Shown piece by piece: positions 45,785-56,500 of a DNA stretch of 64,000 bases. A model generated the notes under the pieces. That model had not been told where the DNA came from. It searched no databases and was given only the letters and a program-made list of their open reading frames with translations. Source of the stretch: Cognatundibacterium crateris (GTDB lineage Bacteria; Pseudomonadota; Gammaproteobacteria; Burkholderiales; Burkholderiaceae_D); NCBI RefSeq assembly GCF_010078235.1, contig NZ_JAABOS010000004.1, forward strand, positions 456,652 through 520,651. Reading direction: 5' to 3'. A program made the position numbers and the translations under genes. Numbering within the stretch: position 1 is the first letter of the stretch; the number at the start of each line of letters is the position of its first letter.

Positions 45785-46936
45785 TTAGTGTTGTGCCGCG
45801 CGCAGTGCCTGTAGCTTCAGGTCAAAGCGTTGCCTGGTCTGCGCTGTGGTGGCGGATTCGCGTGCCAACACCAATTGTTGATTTGCACTCGTGGTGTCGC
45901 CCAGATGCAGATAAGTCATGGCCAGCCAGTGGTAGCTCTCGGTATGCTGAGGCGTGATGCTGAGCTGCTGTTGAAACGCATTGCGCGCGGCGGTAAAGCT
46001 GGCTTGCTGATACAGTGCTTTGCCGCGTTGAAAATGCCGGAACGGTTCCTGGTAATGTAGCTGTGTCAGCCTCGCTTGAATCTGGCTGGCACCTGCGCTG
46101 TCGCCGCTGCGGTTCAGACTGTCCTGCAGATTGCTGAGTGCCAGCAGATGATCCGGCGCGACGCTGAGTATCTGGCGGTAGACCTGGCTGGCCAGTTGAT
46201 AGTGCTGGCCGCGTTGGTAAATCACGCCCAGGGTATTGAGTGCAGGCAGAAAGCCGGGATCTTGTGCGATTGCGCTTTTTGCATACCAATACGCGTCGTT
46301 CAGCTGAGCTTGCTGTAAGGACTCTGCGGCGCGGTTATTGAAATACATGGCCAGGATGCGCGTTTCGGAAATGCTGAACGATGGATATTTGATCGCTTCC
46401 GGTGGGGGCAGAAAATCAATCACGAGTACATCATTATCATCCGATCTGGACATGTAAGCCTGACGGTATCTGCCCAAAGCGATGTTCACATGGCCAGTCG
46501 CAAGGACCAGCTGATCCGCCTGTAGCCATAGGGTGTCGACCATCACATTGCGGTAATCAACCTGCAGCCCGAGTTTTTTTGCAAATGCAGCAGTCATGAG
46601 CACCAGTGACAGGCAATTGCCGGTTTTGGCTTCGAAAGCCTGTTCCGCATTGCGGGTCAGACTGGCGTCGTATTCCAGAGTGATGCGGCTGTCCTGGCTG
46701 ATGGCTTGAAACAGAGCCAGGCGCAGTTCAGTCTTTTTACTGCGCGGCAGTACCTCTTTTTCCAGAAACTGTTCCATCGCCGGGCTGATTGCCAGCACTT
46801 GTTCAGCACTGATCAATGCTGGTCGTGGACCGTACCACTGATCCTGAAACAGCTCGCTACTGAGCACAGGCGGGCGCACGCTGCTGCAGGCGCTGAGCAG
46901 ACTCAGTAAGACCAGGGGCAGCAGTATCCGTCGCAT
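45785..46936 (-). CDS. lipoprotein with transglutaminase-like domain and TPRs (copy 2)
   Basis: A 383-residue predicted lipoprotein (LLSAC, lipid cysteine C17), a diverged paralogue of the next gene. The triad is C108 in TGNCLSLVLMTAA, H149 in TGHVNI and D174 in VIDFLP. The C-terminal TPRs (ALNTLGVIYQRGQHYQLAS, HTESYHWLAMTYLHLGDT) align along the length. The motif between them (ISETRILAMYFNNRAAESL) is shared with copy 1. The catalytic residues are kept in both, arguing against decay. GAGGA precedes the ATG at 46936. The function is unknown. Confidence 0.75.
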   Translation of the reverse strand: MRRILLPLVLLSLLSACSSVRPPVLSSELFQDQWYGPRPALISAEQVLAISPAMEQFLEKEVLPRSKKTELRLALFQAISQDSRITLEYDASLTRNAEQAFEAKTGNCLSLVLMTAAFAKKLGLQVDYRNVMVDTLWLQADQLVLATGHVNIALGRYRQAYMSRSDDNDVLVIDFLPPPEAIKYPSFSISETRILAMYFNNRAAESLQQAQLNDAYWYAKSAIAQDPGFLPALNTLGVIYQRGQHYQLASQVYRQILSVAPDHLLALSNLQDSLNRSGDSAGASQIQARLTQLHYQEPFRHFQRGKALYQQASFTAARNAFQQQLSITPQHTESYHWLAMTYLHLGDTTSANQQLVLARESATTAQTRQRFDLKLQALRAAQH

Positions 46937-47088
46937 GATATTTTTAGTCCTCAGGGGAGGTGAGGGCAAAGCGTGCCTGTCTTCGCCTTGTACGAAACTC
47001 AGTATAGTCCAGCCCGGCGCTGCAGTGTTCCTGATTATCCTGATTAAGCAGAAAATTAAACGGAAAATCTGGGATAATGCGCAGCGCT

Positions 47089-50000
47089 ATGTCATCAAAT
47101 TCATCTAAACAAAAATCCCCGAATAAGCCCGCGCCTGTGACCCTGGATGGTCTGGCCGGTTTGCGCGATCTGCGTACCCAGTTAAGGCAACAGGCCCAGG
47201 CTGCTGAACCTGCGCCGCAGACAATAAAAACTGAAGCGCCTGCTGCACAAAAGCCAGGCAGCGGGCAAGCTAAGAGTGCCGGTCAGGCCAATAAGCCGCG
47301 GCCAGGCCAGTCTGCTGCTGGCGCAAAAGCGCGTCCGCAGGAAAAAGCTGCTGTGCCTTCTGCTAAGTCGGCGACGTCTGCCAAGCCAGAAGCTCAGCGC
47401 ATACGCAATCCCTTGCCCGAAATTACATTTCCGGAGGAATTGCCAGTGTCAGGCAAGCGGGCAGAAATCGCGGCTGCCTTAGATCAGCATCAGGTCATCA
47501 TCGTCTGTGGTGAGACCGGCTCAGGCAAAACCACTCAGTTGCCTAAGATATGTCTGGAACTGGGGCGCGGTCTGCATGGACTGATCGGCCACACCCAGCC
47601 ACGCCGGATTGCCGCATCGTCGACCGCGAAGCGTATCGCGCAAGAGTTGAATTCGCCGCTGGGTGAGCATGTGGGATTTAAGGTGCGCTTTACCGACACC
47701 CTGAGTCAGGGTGCATCGGTCAAGCTGATGACGGACGGGATCTTACTGGCAGAAACCCAGACCGATCCGCTGCTGCGCCAGTACGACACCATCATTATCG
47801 ATGAGGCGCATGAACGCAGCCTGAACATTGATTTCCTGCTTGGCTATCTGAAGCAATTGCTGCCTAAGCGTCCTGATCTGAAGATTATCATCACTTCCGC
47901 TACTATCGATGCCCAGCGCTTTGCGCGGCATTTTGCTGAAGCGGCAGCGGCTGGGCAGGAAGCTAAGCCCGCGCCAGTGATTGAGGTGTCGGGACGTTTG
48001 TATCCGGTCGAATTACGTTATCGCCCGGTGCAGCAGTCGGAGAAAGATAAAGAACGTGACCTGATGACCGCGATCACTGATGCGGTCGATGAATTATGCC
48101 GTATCGGTTCCGGCGACGTGCTGGTGTTCCTGCCCGGCGAACGCGAGATCCGCGATGCGGCTGAGGCTTTACGCAAACACCATCCGCCGCATGTGGAAAT
48201 CCTGCCGCTGTTTGCGCGGCTTTCTGCACAAGAGCAGGAAAGGGTGTTCAAGAGTTCGAATGCACGTCGTATCGTGTTAGCCACCAATGTGGCGGAAACC
48301 TCGCTGACTGTGCCTGGCATACGCTTTGTGGTCGATACCGGGCTGGCGCGTGTCAAGCGCTACAGTTATCGCAATAAAGTCGAACAGTTACAGGTCGAGG
48401 CGATTGCGCAGTCGGCCGCCAATCAGCGCGCTGGTCGTTGCGGCCGTGTTGCGGCGGGTGTGTGTATCCGTTTGTTCGATGAACAGGATTTCCAGCAGCG
48501 CCCGCCATTTACCGAGCCTGAAATTTTGCGCTCTTCGCTGGCCGCAGTCATCTTGCGTATGAAGTCGCTGCGCCTGACCGATGTGGAGACTTTCCCGTTT
48601 ATCGAGCCGCCCTTGGGCCGTGCCATCGCAGATGGTTACCAGTTATTGCAAGAACTGGGTGCGATGGATGAAAGTAATCAGCTCACAGCGGTGGGTCGTC
48701 AGCTGGCGAAGCTGCCGCTGGACCCGCGAGTAGGGCGCATGATCCTGGCTGCGCGCGATCATCAGGCCTTGCACGAGGTATTGATTATCGCTTCTGCTTT
48801 ATCGGTGCAAGACCCGCGTGACCGGCCTATGGAAGCGCAAGCAGCGGCTGATCAGGCGCATAAGAAATTTGCCGATGAAAAATCAGAATTCCTGTCGTAT
48901 CTGAAAATCTGGACCTGGTTTGAAGACGCGATTGAACACAAGAAGACTAATCGTCAGTTACAGGATAATTGCCGCTCCAATTTCCTGAGTCAAATGCGTT
49001 TGCGCGAATGGCGTGAGGTGCACTCACAATTGCTGACGATTGTGAAAGAGCAGGGCTGGCGGCTGAATGAAACACCGGCTACCTATGAACAGTTACATCT
49101 GTCGCTGCTGACGGGTTTGCTTGGCAATATTGGGTATAAATCCGACGAAGAAGCGCATTATCTGGGCGCTCGCGGCATCCGCTTTTATATCTGGCCCGGT
49201 TCCAGTCTGGCTAAAAAAGCCGGACGCTGGATTATGTCAGCTGAATTAGTGGATACCTCGCGTCTGTATGGTCGCTGCATCGCGCAGATACAGCCGGAAT
49301 GGCTGGAGAAAATCGGTGGTCATTTGCTCAAAAAATCCTACGGCGAGCCACGCTGGGAAAAGCGCAGCGGGCAGGTCAGTGCATTTGAGCGCGCCACGCT
49401 ATATGGTCTGGTGGTCTATAGCCAGCGCCGTATTCAGTATGGACACTACCATCCGGTGGAAGCTCGCGAAATATTTATCCGTGAAGCGCTGGTCGGTGGT
49501 GAATTCGATACGCGTGCGCCGTTTTTTGCCTATAACCAGAAACTGGTGCGTGAAATTGAAAATCTGGAGCACAAGTCGCGCAGGCTGGACGTGCTGGTGG
49601 ATGATGAGTTAATCGTGGCGTTTTATGATCAGCATCTCCCGGCCGATGTCTGGAATGCGGTCTTGTTTGAACAATGGCATAAAGAAGCGACCAGTAGCAA
49701 TCCCAAACTGCTGTATCTGAATAAAGATGAGTTGATGCGGCATGAAGCGGCTGGCGTTACGACCGATCTGTTCCCAAAAACCATGCAGGTATCGGGTGTC
49801 GCTTTGCAGCTTAGTTACCACTTTGAGCCCGGCAGTGCGCGCGATGGCGTGACGCTGACGGTGCCCTTGTTTTCGCTGAATCAGGTCTCGGCTGATCGTG
49901 CCGAATGGCTGGTGCCGGGTATGCTGAAAGAAAAGGTACATCTGCTGATTAAGTCACTGCCACAAAAAATCCGGCGCCACTGCGTGCCCTTGCCTGATTA

Positions 50001-51264
50001 TGCGGCGGGATTTTGTGAGCGCGTTGAGCAGGGTAAGGGCAACTTCCTCGATGCGGTAATTGCAGATATCCGCGAGCAGACTGGCTTGATGTGTAAAACC
50101 ACGGACTTTAAATTTGAATTACTGCCTGCCCATCTGACCATGAATTTCAAGGTGGTGGATGAGCATGGCCGCCAGCTTGAGATGGGCCGCAATCTCGCGC
50201 ATTTACGCGCAGAGTTCGGCACCCAGGCACGCGAAAGTTTTCAAAAGCTGGCGAGTGCCGAAAAACTGGCTTTGTTAGAAGGCGGCGCCCCACAAGCTGT
50301 GGCGAGCGCTGGCAAGGGTGCAGGCAAACCAGCGCTGCAGTCAGCTGCGCCATCCGGCAAGCAAGGCACAGCAAGCAGTGCGCAGTCCGCTGCACCGGCC
50401 TTATATCAGCAAGAAAATCTGACTGCCTGGACCTTTGATAGCCTGCCGGAATTGCTGGAGGTACAGCAGGGTAAGCAAACCCTGATCGGTTATCCTGCGC
50501 TGGTTGATAAGCTCACGCATTGCCATATTGAGGTATTTGACGATCCTGATGAAGCCGCGCGCTATCATCGTATTGGCCTGCGTCGCCTGTTCGCCTTGCA
50601 GCTCAAAGAGCAGGTGAAATTTTTAGAAAAAAATATCCCCGGCTTACAGCAGATGGGCATGCAATTCATGGCACTGGGTTCGCAGGAAGAATTGCGCGAG
50701 CAGATTATCCAGACCGCAATCGAGCGCGCCTGTCTGCAGGCACCTTTGCCAGCCAATTCCGGTGAATTCAATATCCGGCGTGAAGAAGGTAAGGCCAGAC
50801 TGAATTTGCTGGCCAATGAAATCGCGCGTCTGGCAGGCTTGATCCTGGCGGAGTATTACACCCTTCCTAAAAAACTGCAGGGCTTGAAAGCGCATCCGCA
50901 AGCCGTGGCTGATATCCAAAATCAGTTGCAGTCGCTGATCACTAAGCGCTTCATCGCTGAGAATGAGTTCAGCCAGCTTGCGCATTTCCCGCGCTATCTG
51001 AAAGCCATCAATGTGCGTATCGATAAGCTGCGGGCTGATCCGGCACGCGATGCGCGGCAACAGGCTGAGTGGACTAGTGCAGCGCAAGGCTGGCAGCGTA
51101 CGCCGCGCAAAGCGGGCTTAGCCTCAGATATCGATCCTAAGATGCTGGAATACCGCTGGTTGCTGGAAGAGCTGCGTGTTTCGCTGTTCGCTCAGGAATT
51201 GAAAACACCTATGCCGGTGTCGGTCAAGCGCCTGCAAAAAGTCTGGGAAAGTATGCAGCGTTGA
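47089..51264 (+). CDS. hrpA: ATP-dependent RNA helicase HrpA
   Basis: A DEAH-box RNA helicase of about 1391 residues. A low-complexity Ala/Lys/Pro-rich N-terminus (to about residue 110) precedes Walker A (GETGSGKTTQLPK), the DEAH box (IIDEAHERSLN), SAT, ATNVAETSLTVPGI and QRAGRCGRVAAG, then helicase-associated and OB-fold domains, and the long HrpA-specific DUF3418 C-terminus. A second Ala/Lys-rich linker lies near nt 50,280-50,400. It remodels RNA, including stalled or collided ribosomes in E. coli. The ATG at 47089 gives a typical N-terminus; the ATG at 47077 is embedded in a GATAAT sequence that may be part of a promoter. Confidence 0.93.
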   Translation: MSSNSSKQKSPNKPAPVTLDGLAGLRDLRTQLRQQAQAAEPAPQTIKTEAPAAQKPGSGQAKSAGQANKPRPGQSAAGAKARPQEKAAVPSAKSATSAKPEAQRIRNPLPEITFPEELPVSGKRAEIAAALDQHQVIIVCGETGSGKTTQLPKICLELGRGLHGLIGHTQPRRIAASSTAKRIAQELNSPLGEHVGFKVRFTDTLSQGASVKLMTDGILLAETQTDPLLRQYDTIIIDEAHERSLNIDFLLGYLKQLLPKRPDLKIIITSATIDAQRFARHFAEAAAAGQEAKPAPVIEVSGRLYPVELRYRPVQQSEKDKERDLMTAITDAVDELCRIGSGDVLVFLPGEREIRDAAEALRKHHPPHVEILPLFARLSAQEQERVFKSSNARRIVLATNVAETSLTVPGIRFVVDTGLARVKRYSYRNKVEQLQVEAIAQSAANQRAGRCGRVAAGVCIRLFDEQDFQQRPPFTEPEILRSSLAAVILRMKSLRLTDVETFPFIEPPLGRAIADGYQLLQELGAMDESNQLTAVGRQLAKLPLDPRVGRMILAARDHQALHEVLIIASALSVQDPRDRPMEAQAAADQAHKKFADEKSEFLSYLKIWTWFEDAIEHKKTNRQLQDNCRSNFLSQMRLREWREVHSQLLTIVKEQGWRLNETPATYEQLHLSLLTGLLGNIGYKSDEEAHYLGARGIRFYIWPGSSLAKKAGRWIMSAELVDTSRLYGRCIAQIQPEWLEKIGGHLLKKSYGEPRWEKRSGQVSAFERATLYGLVVYSQRRIQYGHYHPVEAREIFIREALVGGEFDTRAPFFAYNQKLVREIENLEHKSRRLDVLVDDELIVAFYDQHLPADVWNAVLFEQWHKEATSSNPKLLYLNKDELMRHEAAGVTTDLFPKTMQVSGVALQLSYHFEPGSARDGVTLTVPLFSLNQVSADRAEWLVPGMLKEKVHLLIKSLPQKIRRHCVPLPDYAAGFCERVEQGKGNFLDAVIADIREQTGLMCKTTDFKFELLPAHLTMNFKVVDEHGRQLEMGRNLAHLRAEFGTQARESFQKLASAEKLALLEGGAPQAVASAGKGAGKPALQSAAPSGKQGTASSAQSAAPALYQQENLTAWTFDSLPELLEVQQGKQTLIGYPALVDKLTHCHIEVFDDPDEAARYHRIGLRRLFALQLKEQVKFLEKNIPGLQQMGMQFMALGSQEELREQIIQTAIERACLQAPLPANSGEFNIRREEGKARLNLLANEIARLAGLILAEYYTLPKKLQGLKAHPQAVADIQNQLQSLITKRFIAENEFSQLAHFPRYLKAINVRIDKLRADPARDARQQAEWTSAAQGWQRTPRKAGLASDIDPKMLEYRWLLEELRVSLFAQELKTPMPVSVKRLQKVWESMQR

Positions 51265-51289
51265 CTGACGCAGTTCAGCTTGCACCAGG

Positions 51290-51326
51290 GCGCTGTTGCC
51301 GCTATCAGTAGTAGCAATAGCGCTTT
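51290..51326 (+). terminator. hairpin after hrpA
   Basis: GCGCTGTTGC (51290-51299) pairs with GCAATAGCGC (51314-51323) with one wobble, followed by only three T residues. It is a weak candidate terminator. Confidence 0.35.
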
Positions 51327-51449
51327 GGTCAATTGAATTGAAATGCAAAGACTGAGTAGCCGTGCGGCTGCTGGCGGCAAATCGGCCTGTGAGCCATAGC
51401 TGTTGCGGTGTTTCTAGTCGCTCACTTTCTGCTGGGCTTGCCCAAACCC

Positions 51450-52421
51450 TTAAAGTGCCGGGTATTCCACTTTCACAGTTTTGTATCTGATGACCGCTTT
51501 GGGGCCAAAAAAATACGCATCACACACGATGGCCTGTTCACGGAAAATTTTTGTTTTTTGAAACAGCTGATGCGCTTGTGGCAAATGGTAATACGGAATG
51601 CCGGGCATTAAGTGGTGTGACAGGTGAAAGCAATTATTGTAAGGGTGGATAAGCCAGCGCAGCAGGTTGTTGGTGGTCACCTCGCGACTGCGGCTGAATA
51701 CGCCGCCAGGCGCTAATGCCCAGTGATCGCACAGTGTGCGAAAGGCGGTAAAGCCGTGGAAGGTGCTGGCGCGTGCGATGAACCACAGCGCCACAAAAGT
51801 CCATGCAAACTCCCAGCTGATTGCCAGCCCCAAGCTTCCTGTCACAACTGTCCACCAGAGCACGATATAGGCGAAAGATTCCACGCTTAAGCCATACACA
51901 AGCACGCCCAGCGTTGAATAGATCCAGGTGGTCGGACTGAAAAAGCTTTTCAGAAAAGCGCCTGTCCATGACTTCCATTTCGTGCCGTACGCAGGTAAAA
52001 AACTTTCCGGGTCCTGCTCGCCGCCAAGTTTCATGTGGTGTTGTAAATGCACGTCGGTGTAATTGCGAAAATTCGACATCATGGGTGGCGCGATCAGGCA
52101 ATTGGTGATCAGGGTATTGATGGTCACATTCCGACTCAGATTGCGATGCACCGCATCATGTAATAAGTTGCCCAGCGCGCGCTGGCGTCCACCCAGTATC
52201 GGTACCGCGATCAGTGCCAGCCACCAGCTCACCGCATACACCAGCCATACGCAGGCAAATATCAATATCCAATCGGTGCAGGCATCAGCCAGTGCACGCC
52301 ACACATTGATTTTCAGGATGTCCTTCGTATCCAGACCTTCTGCCTGTATCTCTTTTCGCAAAAAATGGATGTCGGAAAAAATGCTGGTGGTGGCTGGCCG
52401 TGATGGCGTCACACTGGTCAT
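51450..52421 (-). CDS. membrane fatty acid desaturase family protein
   Basis: A 323-residue integral-membrane di-iron enzyme. The three histidine boxes are intact: H88-x3-H92 (HDAVHRN), H125-x2-HH (HLQHH) and H266-x2-HH (HLSHH). Hydrophobic spans lie at about 50-77 and 165-215. It introduces a double bond or hydroxyl in an acyl chain; the carrier (lipid, CoA or ACP) is unknown. GGGAG precedes the ATG at 52421. It is transcribed away from the PKS gene, with the AT-rich spacer between them, so a role in tailoring that product is possible but unproved. Confidence 0.85.
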   Translation of the reverse strand: MTSVTPSRPATTSIFSDIHFLRKEIQAEGLDTKDILKINVWRALADACTDWILIFACVWLVYAVSWWLALIAVPILGGRQRALGNLLHDAVHRNLSRNVTINTLITNCLIAPPMMSNFRNYTDVHLQHHMKLGGEQDPESFLPAYGTKWKSWTGAFLKSFFSPTTWIYSTLGVLVYGLSVESFAYIVLWWTVVTGSLGLAISWEFAWTFVALWFIARASTFHGFTAFRTLCDHWALAPGGVFSRSREVTTNNLLRWLIHPYNNCFHLSHHLMPGIPYYHLPQAHQLFQKTKIFREQAIVCDAYFFGPKAVIRYKTVKVEYPAL

Positions 52422-53130
52422 GCTAATCACTCCCAAAATAAAAGGTCGAGGTCTGATGAATTTGCTTGTTATGCAGGGGTATCCGGCAAAGTCTGCGGAT
52501 ATTTTTGCGCAGTTTGGGGTGGCGATGAATTCCACTGTTGTGATGAAGGGTAAGTGAATCGGGATGCAAATTCAATCTATGTAGCGATGGGATTTATTGT
52601 GAGAAATATCCTGATGAGGTAATACTTTTCCGCAGGGAATGGAATTTTTTTGCGGCTGTGATGAGAGGAAGAATTTCTCTTAATAAATAATGATTTCTGG
52701 TTGGAAATGGAAGGATGGTTTCCTTTTGTTTCTGATTTGACCTATCTCCTTTTTAAGCTTTAGCTATTGCCATAGGTGAATCCAGAATTACCGGATTTTT
52801 TTTCGGCTGAAACTCTGATGTTGATTGATGCCGGCGGGAAATGGCAGATGGAAAATTTTGAATTCTATACGCTTCTCCATTTTGGATTTTCTTGAGTGTG
52901 AGGCGTTTCCTTGTGTGTAAATTCTCGATTAAAAGTGCGGAAAATCGATGTGTCTAAAATACGACTCATTTTCATTAAATTGGTGCGAATTTACTTATTT
53001 CTCCTGGGTAAATATGAGATGAAAATTTTCAAATACGGATAATTTGGTTTTTTATTTTCATAGATAAGAACGGAATCCAAGTTTCCAAGTTGGTGAAATT
53101 ATTTCCATTTTGAATCTAATAATTCACGGG

Positions 53131-53150
53131 GGAAATATCTAAATATTTCC
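53131..53150. promoter_or_regulatory. perfect 8-bp dyad, candidate operator
   Basis: GGAAATAT (53131-53138) and ATATTTCC (53143-53150) are exact inverted repeats separated by CTAA, about 430 bases upstream of the PKS start. TTTCC/GGAAA half-sites recur nearby. Confidence 0.45.
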
Positions 53151-53339
53151 ATAATTCATTGATTAAAAAAAATACGTATTTATATATTTCCAAATGTAAA
53201 TATGTATTTAATCGGTAACAAATATTCCGTATTTTTGTGTAGGAATTGCTAAATAATGTTTCGGCAATATGTGCAATGGATTTACAAAATATTTTACGTA
53301 CTATTATTCCTAACAATAGTGCAGCGTAATGTTTTTTTT

Positions 53340-53449
53340 AAACAGGACTTACGCAAAAATGCCCTGGCGAAATGGTGGTCGGAAATTCTTCCTTTAGATC
53401 AATTTTCCTTTTCTTGCTTTGCCGGAACAATTTTGCGCTAGTCCTGTTT
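53340..53449. mobile_element. MITE-like element with 22-bp terminal inverted repeats
   Basis: The left end (53340-53361, reading AAACAGGACTTACGCAAAA plus ATG) matches the reverse complement of the right end (53428-53449) at 19 of 22 positions. The 66-base interior is not self-complementary and encodes nothing, so this is not an ordinary terminator. T-runs on both sides could be target-site duplications but are too simple to prove it. The size and structure fit a small non-autonomous transposable element. Confidence 0.6.
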
Positions 53450-53578
53450 TTTTTGGAAATTTTGTTTCGCTATGTATGCCTGATGCTGTGTCCAAGTCTA
53501 TCGATGTATGCGACAAGCAAAAGAAATTTTTTTGAAAATGATCTCGCTACTCCGTTTGACTTTTACGTTACCAACACT

Positions 53579-56500
53579 ATGAAAACGCTAAATCAGAAAC
53601 CAGCTCCTATTGCAATTATTGGCTGCTCGGGCCGCTATCCTGGCGGCGCGAATGATCTCAATCAACTTTGGCAACATCTGAAAGACGGGGTTGATGGTAT
53701 TTCTCCTGCCAAGGGGGATCGTTGGGATCTGGCCTACCATGATCCGGACGCTGAGCGCCCGCATCGCTTCTACGCATTTGAAGGAGGCTTTCTGGATGCG
53801 GTTGACAGCTTTGATGCAGAATTTTTTGGCATTTCGCCGCGTGAAGCGCGCCAGGTAGATCCGCAACAAAGGCTGTTACTGGAGCTGGCTTGGGAGGCCT
53901 TGGAAGACGCGAATCTGGTACCGAAAAAACTGGCTGGCACCAATACGGCAGTGTTTGTTGGTTTGTCTAATCATGACTATGGCGAACTTAGCGGAACCCA
54001 GACCGCGGATGCGTATTCGAATACTGGCATCGCATTGAGTATTGCGTCCAACCGTATTTCTTACATATTCGACCTCAAGGGGCCGAGCATGACCATCGAT
54101 ACGGCATGCTCGTCCGGCATGGTGAGCTTACACATGGCTTGCAATAGTCTGCTGAGCGGAGATGCCGACATGGCTTTGGTCGGTGCTGCCAATATGTTGC
54201 TGGCTCCGTTGCCCTGGATAGGTTTTTCTCAGGCTTCTATGCTTGCACCGGATTCGCGCTGTAAGAGTTTTGATGCGGATGGCGCCGGATATGTCAGAGC
54301 AGAAGGGGGTGGCATGCTGCTGCTGAAACCGCTGGAAGCTGCAGAGCGTGATGGTGACCGTATCCTGGGCGTGATCCTGGCAACGGGTGTAAATTCTGAC
54401 GGTAAAACCATGGGTATTTCTTTACCCAGTGCCGAAGCGCAGGCACGGCTGTTGCGCGAGGTGTATAGCAAGGCGGGTGTGAGTCCGGATCAAGTGTTTT
54501 ATGTCGAAGCGCATGGTACCGGTACCGCCGTTGGTGATCCGATTGAATGTTCTGCGATTGGCGAAATACTTGGCAGTCAACGTAGTGGTGATACGCCTTT
54601 GTATATCGGCTCTATCAAATCGAATATCGGACATTTGGAACCTGCTTCGGGGATAGCCGGTATTACCAAGGTGCTGCTGTCACTGAAGCACAGGGAAATT
54701 CCCGCCAATTTGCATTTCAATACGCCGAATCCAAAAATTGATTTTGAGGGCTGGCGTCTGTCCGTCGTCGATCAGCCTGTGCCCTTACCTGAGCGTGAGC
54801 AGCCTTTGGTATTCGGAGTGAATTCTTTTGGTTTTGGCGGTACCAATGGTCATGCGGTGATTCAGGAGTATCGTGCTGCAAGCAAAGTAGGTGGCAGCAG
54901 TCAGGCAGCTGTGACGAACTCTCAGACGCAAAACACAGATCAATTATTGTTGATTTCGGCACAGACACCGAAAGCGCTCAAAGCGATGGCGCAACAATGG
55001 CTGGATTATCTGAGCGCGCATCCTGAACTGGATTGGGCTGGGCTGTGTGCCGCAGCGATTCACGACCGGACACAGCATGCCTGTCGGCTTGCCTTGCGCG
55101 CCGCTACGGTTGCGGCGGCGGTCACTGAACTGGAACAGTATCTGGCTGATACACCAGGCGTGGCAGTCAGCGTTGGCCGTGCCTCTGCCACGCAACGCAG
55201 TAAAGTTGCTTTTGTATTTTCCGGGAATGGTCCGCAGTGGCAGGGCATGGCGTGTGGTTTGATGGCTGCGCATTCCGGATTTGCGGCGGTGATTGCAGAA
55301 ATCGATGCACATTTCCAGGCCTTGGCGGGCTGGTCGCTGATCGATGAATTGCAGCGCGATGCAGACAGCTCAAGGATGGCGCTGACGGAAGTGGCACAAC
55401 CCACTTTATTTGCATTGCAAGTCGGCTTAACCCATGTCTTACGTGATGCTGGCATAGTGCCCGATGCGGTGTTCGGACATAGCGTCGGTGAGGCTGCTGC
55501 CGCTTACGCGTCCGGCGCGTTGACGCTGGCCCAGGCCACAGCCGTGATTTATCACCGCAGTACCGGACAGGCGAAAACCGCAGGAACAGGTCGTATGGCA
55601 GCGCTGGGCGTGAGTGCGGCAGAAGCGGAGCTGGCGATCGCCAGCGTTCTGGGAGCGCAAGGCGGATTTCTTGAAATTGCTGCGATCAATGCGCCGCGTG
55701 CGGTTACTGTCGCCGGTAGTCCGGTTTTATTGGAGCAGCTGTGCGCTGAATTGACAGAGGCCGGCAAATTCGCCCGCATGCTGAACCTGGATTATCCTTT
55801 CCACACCACAGCGATGGATGTGATTCGTGATGAGCTGTTAGCGCAGCTGCAGTCTCTGCAAGCTGGCACATGCACGGTGCCATTTGTTTCCAGCGTAGAA
55901 GGAACACTGCTGGAAGGCGGGCAACTCAATGCCGAATACTGGTGGCGTAATGTGCGTGAGCCAGTCCGTTTTTCGGATTGCGCCGCCTATGTCATGAAGG
56001 ACATGGGTATTCAGCATTTCATAGAAATTGGCCCCCATCCGGTGTTGCGCGATTATGTCAGCCAATGTGGCACTGGTTTATCTCTCACAGCGTGGGCGAT
56101 TGCAACCCTGCGCAGGCCTGCCGCAAGTAAGCCTGAGAACGATTTTGATAATCTGTGGACGGCGATTCTGGCTGCTTACGCGCAGGGGACAGGGCATATC
56201 GAAACGCTCTGCGCTAAGCCGGTGCAACATCTGGATTTGCCTGCTTATCCCTGGCAGCGCGAGCGCCACTGGCGCGGCTGGAATTCCATTCCAGATGTGA
56301 TTGCGCCTTTTCATCGTGAACATCCTTTGCTGGGCTGGCGCGCCGGAACGCACGAGGCACATTGGGAAAATACGATAGATGCCAATTTGCATGCGTGGCT
56401 GCTGGATCACTGTGTGCAGGATGCGCCGGTATTTCCTGCTGCGGCGTATCTGGAAGTCGCGCTCAGTGCAGCACAAAGACTGTTGGGCGACACGGTCATT

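Larger units (their letters stand above)
52422..53578. promoter_or_regulatory. 1.1-kb AT-rich spacer before the PKS gene
   Basis: This long spacer separates the desaturase and PKS genes and is markedly AT-rich from about 52,600 onward. It contains a perfect dyad at 53131-53150 and a 110-bp inverted-repeat element at 53340-53449. Short open frames here (for example 53116-53316 and 53256-53441) have no coding character. It probably holds the PKS promoter and may be bound by a xenogeneic silencer. Confidence 0.6.

Noticed and set aside
52063..52557. 164-codon + strand frame
   Set aside because: Mostly antisense to the desaturase gene, whose three histidine boxes are intact.
53372..53578. In-frame 69-codon N-terminal extension of the PKS, including a hydrophobic stretch
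   Set aside because: It begins inside the MITE-like element, lies in AT-rich sequence and does not resemble PKS N-termini; the KS homology starts right after the ATG at 53579.
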